Assembly: GCA_900544025.1 (NCBI GenBank)
Contig: UQTM01000015.1
Span: 1 to 59,230 of the forward strand
Source of the DNA: an uncultured Odoribacter sp.
Lineage (GTDB): Bacteria; Bacteroidota; Bacteroidia; Bacteroidales; Marinifilaceae
DNA length: 59,230 nt
Direction: 5' to 3'
This document shows positions 35,407 to 44,827 of this stretch, piece after piece. Made by a program: the position numbers and the translations under genes. The notes beneath the pieces are model-generated. The model was not told the DNA's origin and did not search any database. It saw nothing but the letters and a program-made list of their open reading frames with translations. The first letter of the stretch is position 1; each line of letters begins with the position of its first letter.

Positions 35407-36387
35407 ATGGGAAAAATTAAAAGAATCGGAGTCCTGACCTCAGGAGGTGATGCACCGGGAATGAATGCCGCTATCCGTGCAGTGGTGCGGACTGCTATTT
35501 ACAATGGCTGTGAAGCCTGTGGGATTTACGGTGGTTACCAGGGATTGATTAACGGTGATATAAAAAGATTGCGGTCGAACGACGTGAGCAATATTATCCA
35601 GCGCGGGGGAACTATTCTGAAGTCGGCCCGGAGCGTTGAATTCCGTACGCCGGAAGGACGTACGAAAGCGGCTCAGCAATTGGCAGAGCATAAGATCGAT
35701 GCTTTGGTGGTGATCGGTGGTGACGGTTCATTTACCGGGGCTAAATTGTTGATTCAGGAGCATGATGTGCCTGTTGTGGGGATTCCGGGAACGATCGATA
35801 ACGACCTGTATGGGACAGATTCTACTATCGGTTACGATACGGCTGTAAATACGGCTGTCGATGCTGTGGATAAGATCAAGGATACGGCCAGCGCTCACAA
35901 TCGTCTTTTCTTTGTGGAAGTGATGGGACGTGATGCCGGGTTTATCGCTTTGAGAACGGCTATCGCTACCGGAGCGGAAGCTGTGCTGGTGCCGGAAGTG
36001 GAAACCGACCTGACCGACCTGGAACGTTTTATCGCTAAGGATTACGATCCTACCAAATCGAGCGGTATCGTGATCGTGGCCGAGGGTGAAAAATCGGGCG
36101 GTGCTTATAAGATCGCCGAAATGGTGGGACAGTCTCATCCGGACTACGATATCCGTGTATCGGTATTGGGACATATGCAGCGGGGCGGTTCGCCCTCCCA
36201 GTTCGACCGGGTATTGGCTTCCCAGTTGGGAGCCGCTGCCGTAGATGCTTTGATGGACGACCAGATGAGTATCATGGTGGGGATTATGAACAAAGAAATC
36301 GTTCATGTGCCTTTCAATAAGACGATCAAACATTCCAAAGGATTGAATCCGGAATTATTGGGATTGGTGCGTATTTTGTCGGTATGA
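35407..36387 (+). CDS. pfkA: ATP-dependent 6-phosphofructokinase
   Basis: 326 aa. It has GVLTSGGDAPGMNAAIR at the N-terminus, the ATP site GGDGS at 104-108, which indicates the ATP-type rather than the PPi-type enzyme, catalytic GTIDNDLYGTDSTIG, and the effector/substrate segment VEVMGRDAGFIAL. It commits fructose 6-phosphate to glycolysis in the cytoplasm. It is monocistronic, with a terminator-like hairpin about 45-90 bp downstream. Confidence 0.96.
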   Translation: MGKIKRIGVLTSGGDAPGMNAAIRAVVRTAIYNGCEACGIYGGYQGLINGDIKRLRSNDVSNIIQRGGTILKSARSVEFRTPEGRTKAAQQLAEHKIDALVVIGGDGSFTGAKLLIQEHDVPVVGIPGTIDNDLYGTDSTIGYDTAVNTAVDAVDKIKDTASAHNRLFFVEVMGRDAGFIALRTAIATGAEAVLVPEVETDLTDLERFIAKDYDPTKSSGIVIVAEGEKSGGAYKIAEMVGQSHPDYDIRVSVLGHMQRGGSPSQFDRVLASQLGAAAVDALMDDQMSIMVGIMNKEIVHVPFNKTIKHSKGLNPELLGLVRILSV

Positions 36388-36431
36388 TAAAAAAAGTACG
36401 ATAATTTGTCCGGTATTGCCGGATAAAAAGA

Positions 36432-36467
36432 AAGAGGCGGGCTGTCATGCAGTTCCGTCTTTTTTTG
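36432..36467 (+). terminator. Imperfect terminator after pfkA
   Basis: AAAGA-CGGG-CTG on the left pairs with CAG-TTCCG-TCTTT on the right, with small bulges, and runs into T7. A smaller hairpin TCCGG/CCGGA sits at 36409-36423. Confidence 0.5.
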
Positions 36468-36495
36468 TCTTTTTCCGTTTTTTTTCTTATGTTTG
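36464..36495 (+). promoter_or_regulatory. Promoter of the beta-galactosidase gene
   Basis: TTTG at 36464-36467, a 20-nt spacer and TATGTTTG at 36488-36495, a full match to the Bacteroidetes consensus. The -33 element lies inside the T-run of the preceding terminator. The leader to 36608 is ~105 nt. Confidence 0.7.
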
Positions 36496-36607
36496 AAAAC
36501 TTGAATCACCGGGTGAAATTTTAACGGCGGTTCCTGTACCTGCTTTGGCGTGTTAAGGGCTGGGTGTGGAGAATCGTCCTGATAACTAAAAAGAAAACAA
36601 TAAACTT

Positions 36608-39600
36608 ATGAAAAAATTCCTGACCTATCTTTTTTCTTTATTTCTTCTTGTGTGGGCGGCAGGGGCGTCTGTTCGTGCACAGGGAATCGATTCGAAAGCT
36701 TTTTATCAGATTGTCAGCGTGAACGGACTGGCATTGGATAATCAGCAAAGTATCAATAATAATTCGAATATTTTTTTGGCTCCTTCCAATCCTAAGAGCG
36801 AAGCTCAGGCGTGGATGTTCGTGAAGGTGGAAGCGGATACGTATGTGATTATCAATCCGCTGGGAGAAAAGGCTTTGGATAACGGAAACCAACAGAAGGA
36901 CGGGACCCGGGTAATCCAGTGGTCTGCGGAACTGGGAAACCGCAACCAGCAATGGAAACTGACAAAAGTGGGGGAGAATACATATACATTTCGGTCGCTT
37001 GCCAGCGGATTGAATTTGGGTTATCCCGATGCAGGCCCGGTAGGGGAGCCGCTTTACCAGTTGCAGCCGGACGCTGCTAAGGACGGTCAGCGTTTTACGC
37101 TCCAGAAAATGGATATTCAGGTAAATGTGGAGCTGTTGAAAACCAGCAGTACGAACGATTGGGAGAATGAAAAAATTTTCGCCGTCAATAAAGAGCCGGG
37201 ACGGGCTACTTTTGTGCCGTTTTCCAGTGTCGGGGAATTAAAGGCCGATCCCAGTTACCGGAAACAGTGGATTGCTCCGCAATCGTCCCGCTATCGGTCG
37301 CTGAACGGGAACTGGAAATTCAACTGGGTGAAACAGCCTTCGGAACGTCCGGTAAATTTTTATAAAACGAATTACGATGTCAGCCAATGGGATGAAATTC
37401 CCGTGCCTTCGAATTGGGAGATGTACGGTTACGGCACTCCGATTTATACCAATGTTACCTATCCTCACCGGAACAATCCTCCGTTTATCCAGGGCTACCG
37501 GGGAAAAACGAGCGGTATCGAGCCGAATCCCGTGGGATCTTACCGCCGGGAATTTACCATTCCTGCCGATTGGAAAGGGGATGAGATTTTTATCCACTTC
37601 GACGGGGTTTACAGTGCCATGTATCTTTGGATAAATGGAAAGAAAGTAGGATACAGTCAGGGCGCGAACAACGATGCGGAATTTAACATTACCGCTTATG
37701 TGAAGCCGGGTAAAAATACGGTGGCTGCCGAAGTGTATCGCTGGAGCGACGGTAGTTATCTCGAAGACCAGGATATGTTCCGTTTGAGCGGTATTCACCG
37801 GGATGTGTATCTGGTGGCTACTCCGAAATTGCGCCTGCGTGATTTTTACCTGACTTCTGCTTTCGAAGGGGATAATCTGGAGAAGGCTACGTTTAATGCA
37901 GTGGCCGATATTCATAATTATTCTTCGAAACGGAGCGGGGAAGCGCTGTTGAAAGTGACTTTGCTCGATGCCGCGGAAAAACCGGTGGCGACGATGCAGG
38001 GGAAAGTGGCGGCTATGGATAAGAACGGCGAAACGGCGGTGAAACTGTCTGCCCCGGTGAACCGGCCGGAATTATGGTCGGCAGAAATCCCGAATCTTTA
38101 TACCGCTATCCTCGAATTGCAGGACGCCAGCGGCAAAACGCTCGAAGTGGCACAGGCACAGTTCGGTTTCCGCAAGATCGAAATTAAAAACCGCCGGGTG
38201 TATATCAATAATCAGCAGGTGTTCTTTAAAGGGGCGAACCGCCACGACATCGATCCCCGCCACGGGAAAGCCGTTCCGGTGGATATGATGATTAAGGATA
38301 TTGTGCTGTTTAAGCAAAACAACCTGAATACTATCCGCACCAGCCACTATCCGAACGATGCTAAAATGTATGCCCTGTTCGATTACTACGGGCTGTATGT
38401 GATGGATGAGGCGGATATCGAATGTCACGGCAATATGTCGATCAGCAACATGCCTTCGTGGGAAGACGCTTTTGTCGATCGGATGGTGCGTATGGTGGAA
38501 CGGGATAAAAACCATCCTTCGGTGATTTTCTGGTCGATGGGAAATGAGTCGGGAGGCGGACAAAATTTTAAGGCCACTTATAAGGCTGCCAAAGAGCTGG
38601 ACGACCGTCCGGTTCATTACGAAGGAAACAATAATATTGCCGATATGGATTCCCGAATGTATCCCGCAATCGAAAGTATGCGCGACCAGGATATGCAAGA
38701 CCGTGATAAGCCTTATTTCCTGTGTGAGTATGCCCATGCCATGGGAAATGCTATCGGTAATCTGGACGAGTATTGGGATTATATCGAAAATAAGTCGCAG
38801 CGTATGATCGGCGGTTGTATCTGGGACTGGGTAGATCAGGGAATCAATAAATTCGGGGAATTGCCCGGACGTTATTATTTCGGCGGCGGTTTCGGGGATT
38901 CGCCCAACGATTTCAATTTCTGTTGTAACGGTATCGTTACCCCCGACCGTCAGGTTACTCCGAAGCTGCTGGAGGTGAAGAAGGTATATCAATATATTAA
39001 ATTCAAACCGGACGATCTGAAAGCCGGCAAGATCACGATCGAGAATCATTACGATTTCCTCGACCTGAATCATTTCGGATTGAGATGGGAATTGTTGAAA
39101 GACGGGAAAGTGGTGCGTTCCGGAAAAATGGATATGCCGGACGCCGCTCCCGATTCCAAAGTGCAGGTCACTTTGCCTTATGCGGCGGATATTCAGCCGG
39201 GAGCCGAGTATTTCGTGACGGTGTCGGCGGTGCTGAAACAGCCGGAAATCTGGGCGAACGCCGGGCATGTCATGGCAGACGAGCAGTTTGCCGTGCAGGC
39301 TTTCCGGGATGTCGCTCCTGTCGATACGAAAGCGCTGCCGGAGTTGAAGATGACGGAACAGAACGACCAGGTACAATTCGTTGCAACCGGGTTTACCGCT
39401 ACTTTCAATAAAGAATCCGGTTTGCTGATCTCTTTACGTTATATGGGCGAAGAAATGTTTTACCGTTATAATGGTTTTGCGTTCAACGGTTTCCGTGCGA
39501 TCGATAACGACCGGATGAGTGTAAGGCTGTTAGAATTGAAATGTATTTCTTTCGCTGCCGAGCTTTCGCCCGATAAGAAAGAAGGCAAGGTCGCTACCCG

Positions 39601-40180
39601 GCTTTTAGCCAAGGTGGGAGGTGTGACGGTTCCTTATCAGGTGGACTACCGTTTGTATGCCGACGGAACGATCGATGTGGATGCCACCTTTAAAGCGGAC
39701 GATCATTTTAATTTGCCGCGCTTGTCTTTGCAGGCTTCGCTGAATCCGGCGCTGGAACAGGTGGAATGGTATGGCCGTGGCCCGCAAGAGAATTATTGGG
39801 ACAGGAAAAATGCCGCTTATTTCGGTATTTATAAAAATACGGTGACGGGAATGGAGGAATCTTATGTCCGTTCGCAGTCGATGGGTAACCGCGACGATAT
39901 ACGCTGGGTAAAGCTGACGAATAAGGCGAATTTCGGTTTGAAGATCACTTCTAAGGACCACCTGAATTTTACTGCTTTGCATTTTACGGATATCGACCTG
40001 TGGATGACGGTTTACGGTCACGATCTCAACCGGGTACGCCGGGCGGAGGTGATCCTGAATCTCGATTGCATTCAGCGCGGATTGGGGAATGCTAGTTGCG
40101 GCCCGCGCCAGCGTCCTCATTACCTGATTGAAAAGAATAAAGATTATTCGTATAAATTCCGGATAGAGCCGGTGAAATAA
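36608..40180 (+). CDS. Secreted GH2 beta-galactosidase with N-terminal ricin-type lectin domain
   Basis: 1190 aa. A signal peptide (MKKFLTYLFSLFLLVWAAGA) leads into a RICIN-like beta-trefoil at ~27-175 (FYQIVSVNGLALDN, AWMFVKVEADTYVIINPLG, NQQWKLTKVG). The GH2 sugar-binding domain has YGYGTPIYTNVTYP, and the TIM barrel has FFKGANRHDIDPRHG. The acid/base Glu is in FWSMGNESGGG (~646) and the nucleophile in FLCEYAHAMGN (~706). The C-terminal LacZ small-chain-like domain ends WYGRGPQENYWDRK ... HYLIEKNKDY. The length and order match LacZ-type enzymes plus the lectin. It probably releases galactose from host or dietary glycans in the periplasm or at the surface; no SusC/D pair is adjacent. Confidence 0.92.
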   Translation: MKKFLTYLFSLFLLVWAAGASVRAQGIDSKAFYQIVSVNGLALDNQQSINNNSNIFLAPSNPKSEAQAWMFVKVEADTYVIINPLGEKALDNGNQQKDGTRVIQWSAELGNRNQQWKLTKVGENTYTFRSLASGLNLGYPDAGPVGEPLYQLQPDAAKDGQRFTLQKMDIQVNVELLKTSSTNDWENEKIFAVNKEPGRATFVPFSSVGELKADPSYRKQWIAPQSSRYRSLNGNWKFNWVKQPSERPVNFYKTNYDVSQWDEIPVPSNWEMYGYGTPIYTNVTYPHRNNPPFIQGYRGKTSGIEPNPVGSYRREFTIPADWKGDEIFIHFDGVYSAMYLWINGKKVGYSQGANNDAEFNITAYVKPGKNTVAAEVYRWSDGSYLEDQDMFRLSGIHRDVYLVATPKLRLRDFYLTSAFEGDNLEKATFNAVADIHNYSSKRSGEALLKVTLLDAAEKPVATMQGKVAAMDKNGETAVKLSAPVNRPELWSAEIPNLYTAILELQDASGKTLEVAQAQFGFRKIEIKNRRVYINNQQVFFKGANRHDIDPRHGKAVPVDMMIKDIVLFKQNNLNTIRTSHYPNDAKMYALFDYYGLYVMDEADIECHGNMSISNMPSWEDAFVDRMVRMVERDKNHPSVIFWSMGNESGGGQNFKATYKAAKELDDRPVHYEGNNNIADMDSRMYPAIESMRDQDMQDRDKPYFLCEYAHAMGNAIGNLDEYWDYIENKSQRMIGGCIWDWVDQGINKFGELPGRYYFGGGFGDSPNDFNFCCNGIVTPDRQVTPKLLEVKKVYQYIKFKPDDLKAGKITIENHYDFLDLNHFGLRWELLKDGKVVRSGKMDMPDAAPDSKVQVTLPYAADIQPGAEYFVTVSAVLKQPEIWANAGHVMADEQFAVQAFRDVAPVDTKALPELKMTEQNDQVQFVATGFTATFNKESGLLISLRYMGEEMFYRYNGFAFNGFRAIDNDRMSVRLLELKCISFAAELSPDKKEGKVATRLLAKVGGVTVPYQVDYRLYADGTIDVDATFKADDHFNLPRLSLQASLNPALEQVEWYGRGPQENYWDRKNAAYFGIYKNTVTGMEESYVRSQSMGNRDDIRWVKLTNKANFGLKITSKDHLNFTALHFTDIDLWMTVYGHDLNRVRRAEVILNLDCIQRGLGNASCGPRQRPHYLIEKNKDYSYKFRIEPVK

Positions 40181-40199
40181 GATTTGTAAAGGAAGAAAA

Positions 40200-40239
40200 G
40201 CCGGGCGGGGATTTTGCGATTTCCCTGCCCGGCATTTTT
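40200..40239 (+). terminator. Rho-independent terminator between lacZ-like gene and priA
   Basis: GCCGGGC (40200-40206) pairs with GCCCGGC (40227-40233), extended by GGGGA/TTCCC inside, followed by ATTTTTC. It shows that a start for priA at 40214 is implausible. Confidence 0.8.
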
Positions 40240-40255
40240 CAGCCGGAAGGAAAGA

Positions 40256-42688
40256 ATGATGAAATATGCCGATATTATAGTGCCTTTGACTGTGGACGGG
40301 GTTTACACCTATTCCCTGTCTCCTGCGCTGGAGGATGAGGTCGGGGTGGGAACTCTGGTTCTGGTGGCGTTTGCCGGAAATAAAAAATACACGGGAGTAG
40401 TTTGCCGGATTCACGACCGGAAGCCGGAAGGCTACGAGATCAGGCCTGTCGAGGGGATAGCCGAGGAGCAGGTGAAATTGCCGGAAGGGCATCTGCGTTT
40501 TCTACAATGGATAGGCGAATATTATATGGCTGCTCCGGGTGAGGTGCTGAAAGCCGCCCTGCCTGTGATGTTCCGGCTGGAAAGTTTTACATCCGTCGCC
40601 CGTACTGCGCTGGAAGTGGACGAACACGAACTGTCTGCCAATGAAATGGCCTTGCTGAATTTTCTTCACATCGGCGAATACGTATCTTTAAAGGAGGCGG
40701 AAAAATGCCTGAAAATCCGTAACGGGGTGGCGGTGGTGAAGTCGTTGCTTCAAAAAGGGTATATTCAGGTAAAGGAAACCGTGGATGAAATGTTTCGCGA
40801 GCGAACGGAACGGGTGGTGAAATGGGCGAGGGATTTTTCCGAAACGGAGCTGGGCGAATTGCTCGACGGGTTGAAACGTGCCAAGGTGCAGTATGCAGCA
40901 TTGTGCCGCTGGATAGAAACCGGGGAACGCGAAATGGAGAAATCCGCTTTTACCAAGAATGTGGGAAATTCCGTTGCCCTGAAAGGGTTATGCGACCGCC
41001 GTATATTGGCCGTAGAACAACGGACGGTGAACCGTTTCCGGGTGGATGAAGGGAGAGGACAACCCGGGAATCCCCTGTCGGAAAAGCAGGAAAAGGCTTT
41101 CGGGGAGATATGCACGGCATTTCATTCGAAGGACTGCGTATTGTTGCAGGGGGTGACTTCTTCCGGTAAAACCGAAGTATATATTCATTTAATACAAAAA
41201 TTTATTGCCGAGGGGAAACAGGTGTTGTATATGCTGCCTGAAATCGCCCTTACCGTCCAGATCGTAAAGCGGTTGCAACGGGTGTTCGGCAATACGGTCG
41301 GTATTTATCATTCCGGCATGTCCGACCGGGTACGGGCGGAAATCTGGCGGCGACAATGCAGCGACCGGCCTTATCCCGTGATACTGGGCGTGCGGTCTTC
41401 CGTCTTTCTTCCCTTTACTCGTTTAGGGCTGGTGATTATCGACGAAGAGCACGACGCTTCGTATAAGCAAAAGGAGCCTGCTCCCCGGTACAACGGGCGG
41501 GATGCCGCCATTATGCTCGCCACTACTTGCGGGGCGAAAGTCTTGTTAGGTTCCGCTACGCCTTCGTTCGAAACTTATTACAATGCCCGTATGGGGAAAT
41601 ATGGCTTTACCTGCCTGAACAGCCGTTTCGGGGATATACAGATGCCCGAAATCCTGCTGGCGGATGCGGTGGAAGCCCGGCGTAAAAAACAAATGAAAGG
41701 GAGCTTCACTCCTTTGCTGCTGCGGGAAATGAAGCGGGTTCTCGACGAAGGCAAGCAGGTGATCCTGTTCCAGAACCGCCGGGGATATTCCACCTATGTG
41801 CAATGCGACACTTGCGGCGACATTCCCCGTTGCAGACATTGTGATGTCAGCCTGACTTATTACAAGCAACGCAATGTGTTGAGTTGCCGCTACTGCGGCA
41901 GTTTGTCGCGATTGGGAGAGGTGTGCGGCCATTGCGGAACGGGGCATTACCGGGAACGTACGCCGGGAACGGAACGGATTGAGGAAGAAGTGGCACAACT
42001 CTTTCCGGATAAACGGGTATCCCGTATGGATATTGACGTGATGAGCAGCAAGGCGCGTTTCCGGACGGTGATCGACGATTTCGAGCAGGGAAAAACGGAT
42101 ATTCTGATCGGTACGCAAATGGTCACGAAGGGACTGGATTTCGAGAATGTGAAGCTGGTCGGGGTGATGGATGCCGACAGTATGATTAATTTCCCCGATT
42201 TCCGGGCGGAAGAACGTGCCTATTGCATGTTGTTGCAGGTCAGTGGGCGTAGCGGGCGCAAAGGCGAACGCGGCAAGGTGGTGATTCAGGCGGGCGATCT
42301 CAAAAACCGGGTTTACGGTATGCTTACCGGGGGTGATTATCCCTCCTTTTTTACTCAGTTGGCGGAAGAACGTAAATTCTTCGCTTATCCTCCGTTCAGT
42401 CGCCTGATTCGTATCGAACTCCGCCACAAAGACCAGATTGTGCTGCGGAACGCGGCAAACCGGCTTGCCGGGCAGTTGCGCGAAGTGCTGGCCAACCGGG
42501 TGTTCGGGCCTGCCGTGCCGGAAGTGTCCCGCATCGGCGAGCAATACCGGCTACAATTTATCCTTAAAATCGAACACCGGGCTTCTTTCGCCCGGATCAA
42601 AGCTTTGCTGAAAGAGAAATTCGCTTTACTGCGACAGGAAAAATCGTATGGCAGCGTGCGTATTTTCTGCGATGTCGATCCGCAGTAA
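40256..42688 (+). CDS. priA: Primosomal protein N' (replication restart helicase)
   Basis: 810 aa. I start it at 40256 (MMKYADIIVPLTVDG), after GGAAGGAAAG and clear of the terminator. Order: an N-terminal 3'-DNA-binding domain; Walker A in LLQGVTSSGKTEVYIH; Walker B VIIDEEHDASYKQKE; a zinc-binding region with paired Cys (CDTCGDIPRCRHCD, CRYCG, CGHCG); helicase C domain with GTQMVTKGLDFENV and VSGRSGRKGERG; and a C-terminal domain. It reloads the replisome at stalled forks. Confidence 0.95.
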   Translation: MMKYADIIVPLTVDGVYTYSLSPALEDEVGVGTLVLVAFAGNKKYTGVVCRIHDRKPEGYEIRPVEGIAEEQVKLPEGHLRFLQWIGEYYMAAPGEVLKAALPVMFRLESFTSVARTALEVDEHELSANEMALLNFLHIGEYVSLKEAEKCLKIRNGVAVVKSLLQKGYIQVKETVDEMFRERTERVVKWARDFSETELGELLDGLKRAKVQYAALCRWIETGEREMEKSAFTKNVGNSVALKGLCDRRILAVEQRTVNRFRVDEGRGQPGNPLSEKQEKAFGEICTAFHSKDCVLLQGVTSSGKTEVYIHLIQKFIAEGKQVLYMLPEIALTVQIVKRLQRVFGNTVGIYHSGMSDRVRAEIWRRQCSDRPYPVILGVRSSVFLPFTRLGLVIIDEEHDASYKQKEPAPRYNGRDAAIMLATTCGAKVLLGSATPSFETYYNARMGKYGFTCLNSRFGDIQMPEILLADAVEARRKKQMKGSFTPLLLREMKRVLDEGKQVILFQNRRGYSTYVQCDTCGDIPRCRHCDVSLTYYKQRNVLSCRYCGSLSRLGEVCGHCGTGHYRERTPGTERIEEEVAQLFPDKRVSRMDIDVMSSKARFRTVIDDFEQGKTDILIGTQMVTKGLDFENVKLVGVMDADSMINFPDFRAEERAYCMLLQVSGRSGRKGERGKVVIQAGDLKNRVYGMLTGGDYPSFFTQLAEERKFFAYPPFSRLIRIELRHKDQIVLRNAANRLAGQLREVLANRVFGPAVPEVSRIGEQYRLQFILKIEHRASFARIKALLKEKFALLRQEKSYGSVRIFCDVDPQ

Positions 42689-42794
42689 GGATATTCTATC
42701 TTTCTGTTTTTTAGATTGTAACGATTGCATTTCTTTTTTTTGAAAAAAATTAAAAAAAAGAAACATTACCGGAATAACATATCGCAAAAGAATA

Positions 42795-42802
42795 TACATT
42801 TG
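42795..42802 (+). promoter_or_regulatory. -7 promoter element of the coiled-coil lipoprotein
   Basis: TACATTTG matches TAnnTTTG, ~98 nt before the ATG at 42900. No -33 match at normal spacing. Confidence 0.5.
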
Positions 42803-42899
42803 CATGATTTTTCCCGGGTAAACGCGAGGTTGTTTGGAACGGTCCGGATACCCTAGTGGGAGAAACGTCATTATAAAAAATTAATTTTTTTAAATCACA

Positions 42900-43493
42900 A
42901 TGAAAAACAGATTTTTTCTGGGTTTTGTAGTTGCTATGGTTGTCGTAGCAACAAGTTGCGGAAAAATGCCGCAGGATGATATCAATGCAACCAAAGCTGC
43001 TGTGGAAGCTGCCAAGACTGCTCAGGCCGGTGTTTACATGGCTCCTGAATTCAAGTCTTTACAGGATTCGCTGACGGTCGTTATGCAGGCAATCGAAGCC
43101 GAAAATTCTAAATTTATGAAGAATTTCGATGCTTTGACGGTGAAGCTCGACACGCTAAAATCACAGGCAGAGGCCATTGCTGCTGCTGTTCCGGCTAAAA
43201 AGCAGGCTGTGAAGCAGGAAGCTGAAACGACTTTGGCTGCTTTGAAAACTGCGATCGAGGACACTAAAGCGCTGCTGACTAAAGCTCCGAAAGGAAAAGA
43301 AGGCAAGGCTGCTTTGGAACAGATCGGTAACGAACTGAATGTGATCGCTACTACTGCCGATGAAGTGGAAACTTCAATGGCCGGTGAAGTGAATTATGTT
43401 CAGGTGCTCGGCAAGCTGACTGCCGCTCAGAAGTCGGTTGCAGACTTAAACACGGAATTGTCGGAAGCTATTGCCAAAAAAGCAAAGAAATAA
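42900..43493 (+). CDS. Coiled-coil lipoprotein of unknown function
   Basis: 197 aa. It has a lipoprotein signal with Cys20 (VVVATSCGK). The rest is Ala/Lys/Glu-rich helix with heptad character (INATKAAVEAAKTAQAG, AEAIAAAVPAKKQAVKQEAE, ALKTAIEDTKALL) and a basic end (IAKKAKK). It resembles DUF4398- or Lpp-like periplasmic spacers. With L,D-transpeptidase genes next door it may link the envelope to peptidoglycan, although no terminal Lys-Tyr-Arg-type attachment signal can be confirmed. A strong terminator follows, so it is transcribed apart from the next genes. Confidence 0.75.
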   Translation: MKNRFFLGFVVAMVVVATSCGKMPQDDINATKAAVEAAKTAQAGVYMAPEFKSLQDSLTVVMQAIEAENSKFMKNFDALTVKLDTLKSQAEAIAAAVPAKKQAVKQEAETTLAALKTAIEDTKALLTKAPKGKEGKAALEQIGNELNVIATTADEVETSMAGEVNYVQVLGKLTAAQKSVADLNTELSEAIAKKAKK

Positions 43494-43516
43494 GCTATTT
43501 TGACATGGATACAAGG

Positions 43517-43547
43517 AAGCGGGTGTCTTGCGGGACACCCGCTTTTT
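43517..43547 (+). terminator. Rho-independent terminator
   Basis: AAGCGGGTGTC (43517-43527) pairs perfectly with GACACCCGCTT (43534-43544), followed by TTT. Confidence 0.88.
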
Positions 43548-43669
43548 GGTTGGAGGGGGCAGAGAGAATGGAATGAAGAGTGTGAATGAGGGGAATTTTT
43601 TTTATTTTTAAGACGGTAAAAAGTCTGAAACGGTGAAAAGTCCGGTATTTTTCCGGTAAGCCTGGGTGT

Positions 43670-44824
43670 ATGATAAAACGAAAACGTAAAACGAAGTCCT
43701 GTCGTTGGCTGTGGTGGCTGTTGCCTTTACTGGCGGTGGCCGGATGCGGGGTGTTGCTGCTGCCGGCGGCCCGCCCGCCCGTTCGGCAGTTGGAGAGTGC
43801 CCGGACGGTATTGACGGAAGCCCGGAATGCAGATTCGGAAATATATAGCCGGAAATTGTTCGGAGAGGCAGAGGTGCTTTACGATTCGGCTATGCGAGTG
43901 TGGAGGCGCGAGAACGAAAGGTGGATTGTCGTCCGGGATTTTGCTCCGGTGGCTGCTTTGGCGGAACGTTCGGAAAATTTTGCCCGTCGGGCGATAGAGC
44001 ATGCCGGGGAAGCAAAACAGAACCTAAAGCAGGATTTGGGGGATGGGATTGCCCGGTTGCGGCGGGAAATGGACGGGTTCGAAGGCTTTTTTGCCACTCT
44101 GCCTTTAGACAGAACTGTGAAAAGCCGTCATGCTCATGGGAAGCTGTTGCTGAACGAAGCGGAAATCGCTTTCGGGAAGGGAGATTACGACCGGGGCAGG
44201 GAAAGAAGCAGCATTGCTGCGCAGGAAATCCGGGCGGCCTACCAAGAAGCCCGGCAGTTGCTTGACGATTATTTCCGGCAGTTACCCGGCTGGCAAAAAC
44301 GGCTTGCCGCTGCGGTGGAATTTTCCCGGCGGGAACGGTGCAGGGTGATCGTGGTGGAAAAAATCCCGGCACGCTGTCATTTGTATGATAAAGGAGTGAG
44401 AAAGTATTCTTTTCCGGCGGAGTTCGGGCGGAACTGGATCGGCGATAAGCGGCAGGAGGGGGACTTTGCTACCCCGGAAGGGGAATATAAGGTCGTGAAG
44501 AAGTTGGCGGGCAGGCAAACGAAGTATTATAAAGCTCTTTTACTGGATTACCCGAATGCGGCCGACCGTGCCCGTTTCGAGCAGTTGAAAAAAGATGGCC
44601 GGATCGCTGCTACTGCTCGTCCCGGCGGGCTGATCGAGATTCACGGCGGAGGCGGGCGCGGAGTGAACTGGACGGATGGCTGTGTGGCTTTGGATGACCG
44701 GGATATGGATAAGGTGTATGAATATGTCCGGGGAGGCACTCCGGTTTTTATCATCGGGGCTTCGGAGGATTGGCGGAAAACCGGAGCGGCTTTGTCTCCG
44801 GAGATCGAATCATGGAATAAATAG
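43670..44824 (+). CDS. Membrane-anchored L,D-transpeptidase
   Basis: 384 aa. There is one N-terminal membrane segment (WLWWLLPLLAVAGCGVLLL). A helical region (~45-215) with repeats like SEIYSRKLFGEAEVLYDSA resembles DUF4398. A YkuD catalytic domain (~225-365) has IEIHGGGGRGVNWTDGCVAL, with His in the HGG and catalytic Cys338 in DGC. The family consensus is H-x(16-17)-S/T-H-G-C; here Asp replaces His before G-C. Such enzymes make 3-3 peptidoglycan cross-links or attach proteins to peptidoglycan. It is followed by two more genes at 3 and 16 nt spacing. Confidence 0.83.
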   Translation: MIKRKRKTKSCRWLWWLLPLLAVAGCGVLLLPAARPPVRQLESARTVLTEARNADSEIYSRKLFGEAEVLYDSAMRVWRRENERWIVVRDFAPVAALAERSENFARRAIEHAGEAKQNLKQDLGDGIARLRREMDGFEGFFATLPLDRTVKSRHAHGKLLLNEAEIAFGKGDYDRGRERSSIAAQEIRAAYQEARQLLDDYFRQLPGWQKRLAAAVEFSRRERCRVIVVEKIPARCHLYDKGVRKYSFPAEFGRNWIGDKRQEGDFATPEGEYKVVKKLAGRQTKYYKALLLDYPNAADRARFEQLKKDGRIAATARPGGLIEIHGGGGRGVNWTDGCVALDDRDMDKVYEYVRGGTPVFIIGASEDWRKTGAALSPEIESWNK

Positions 44825-44827
44825 ATT

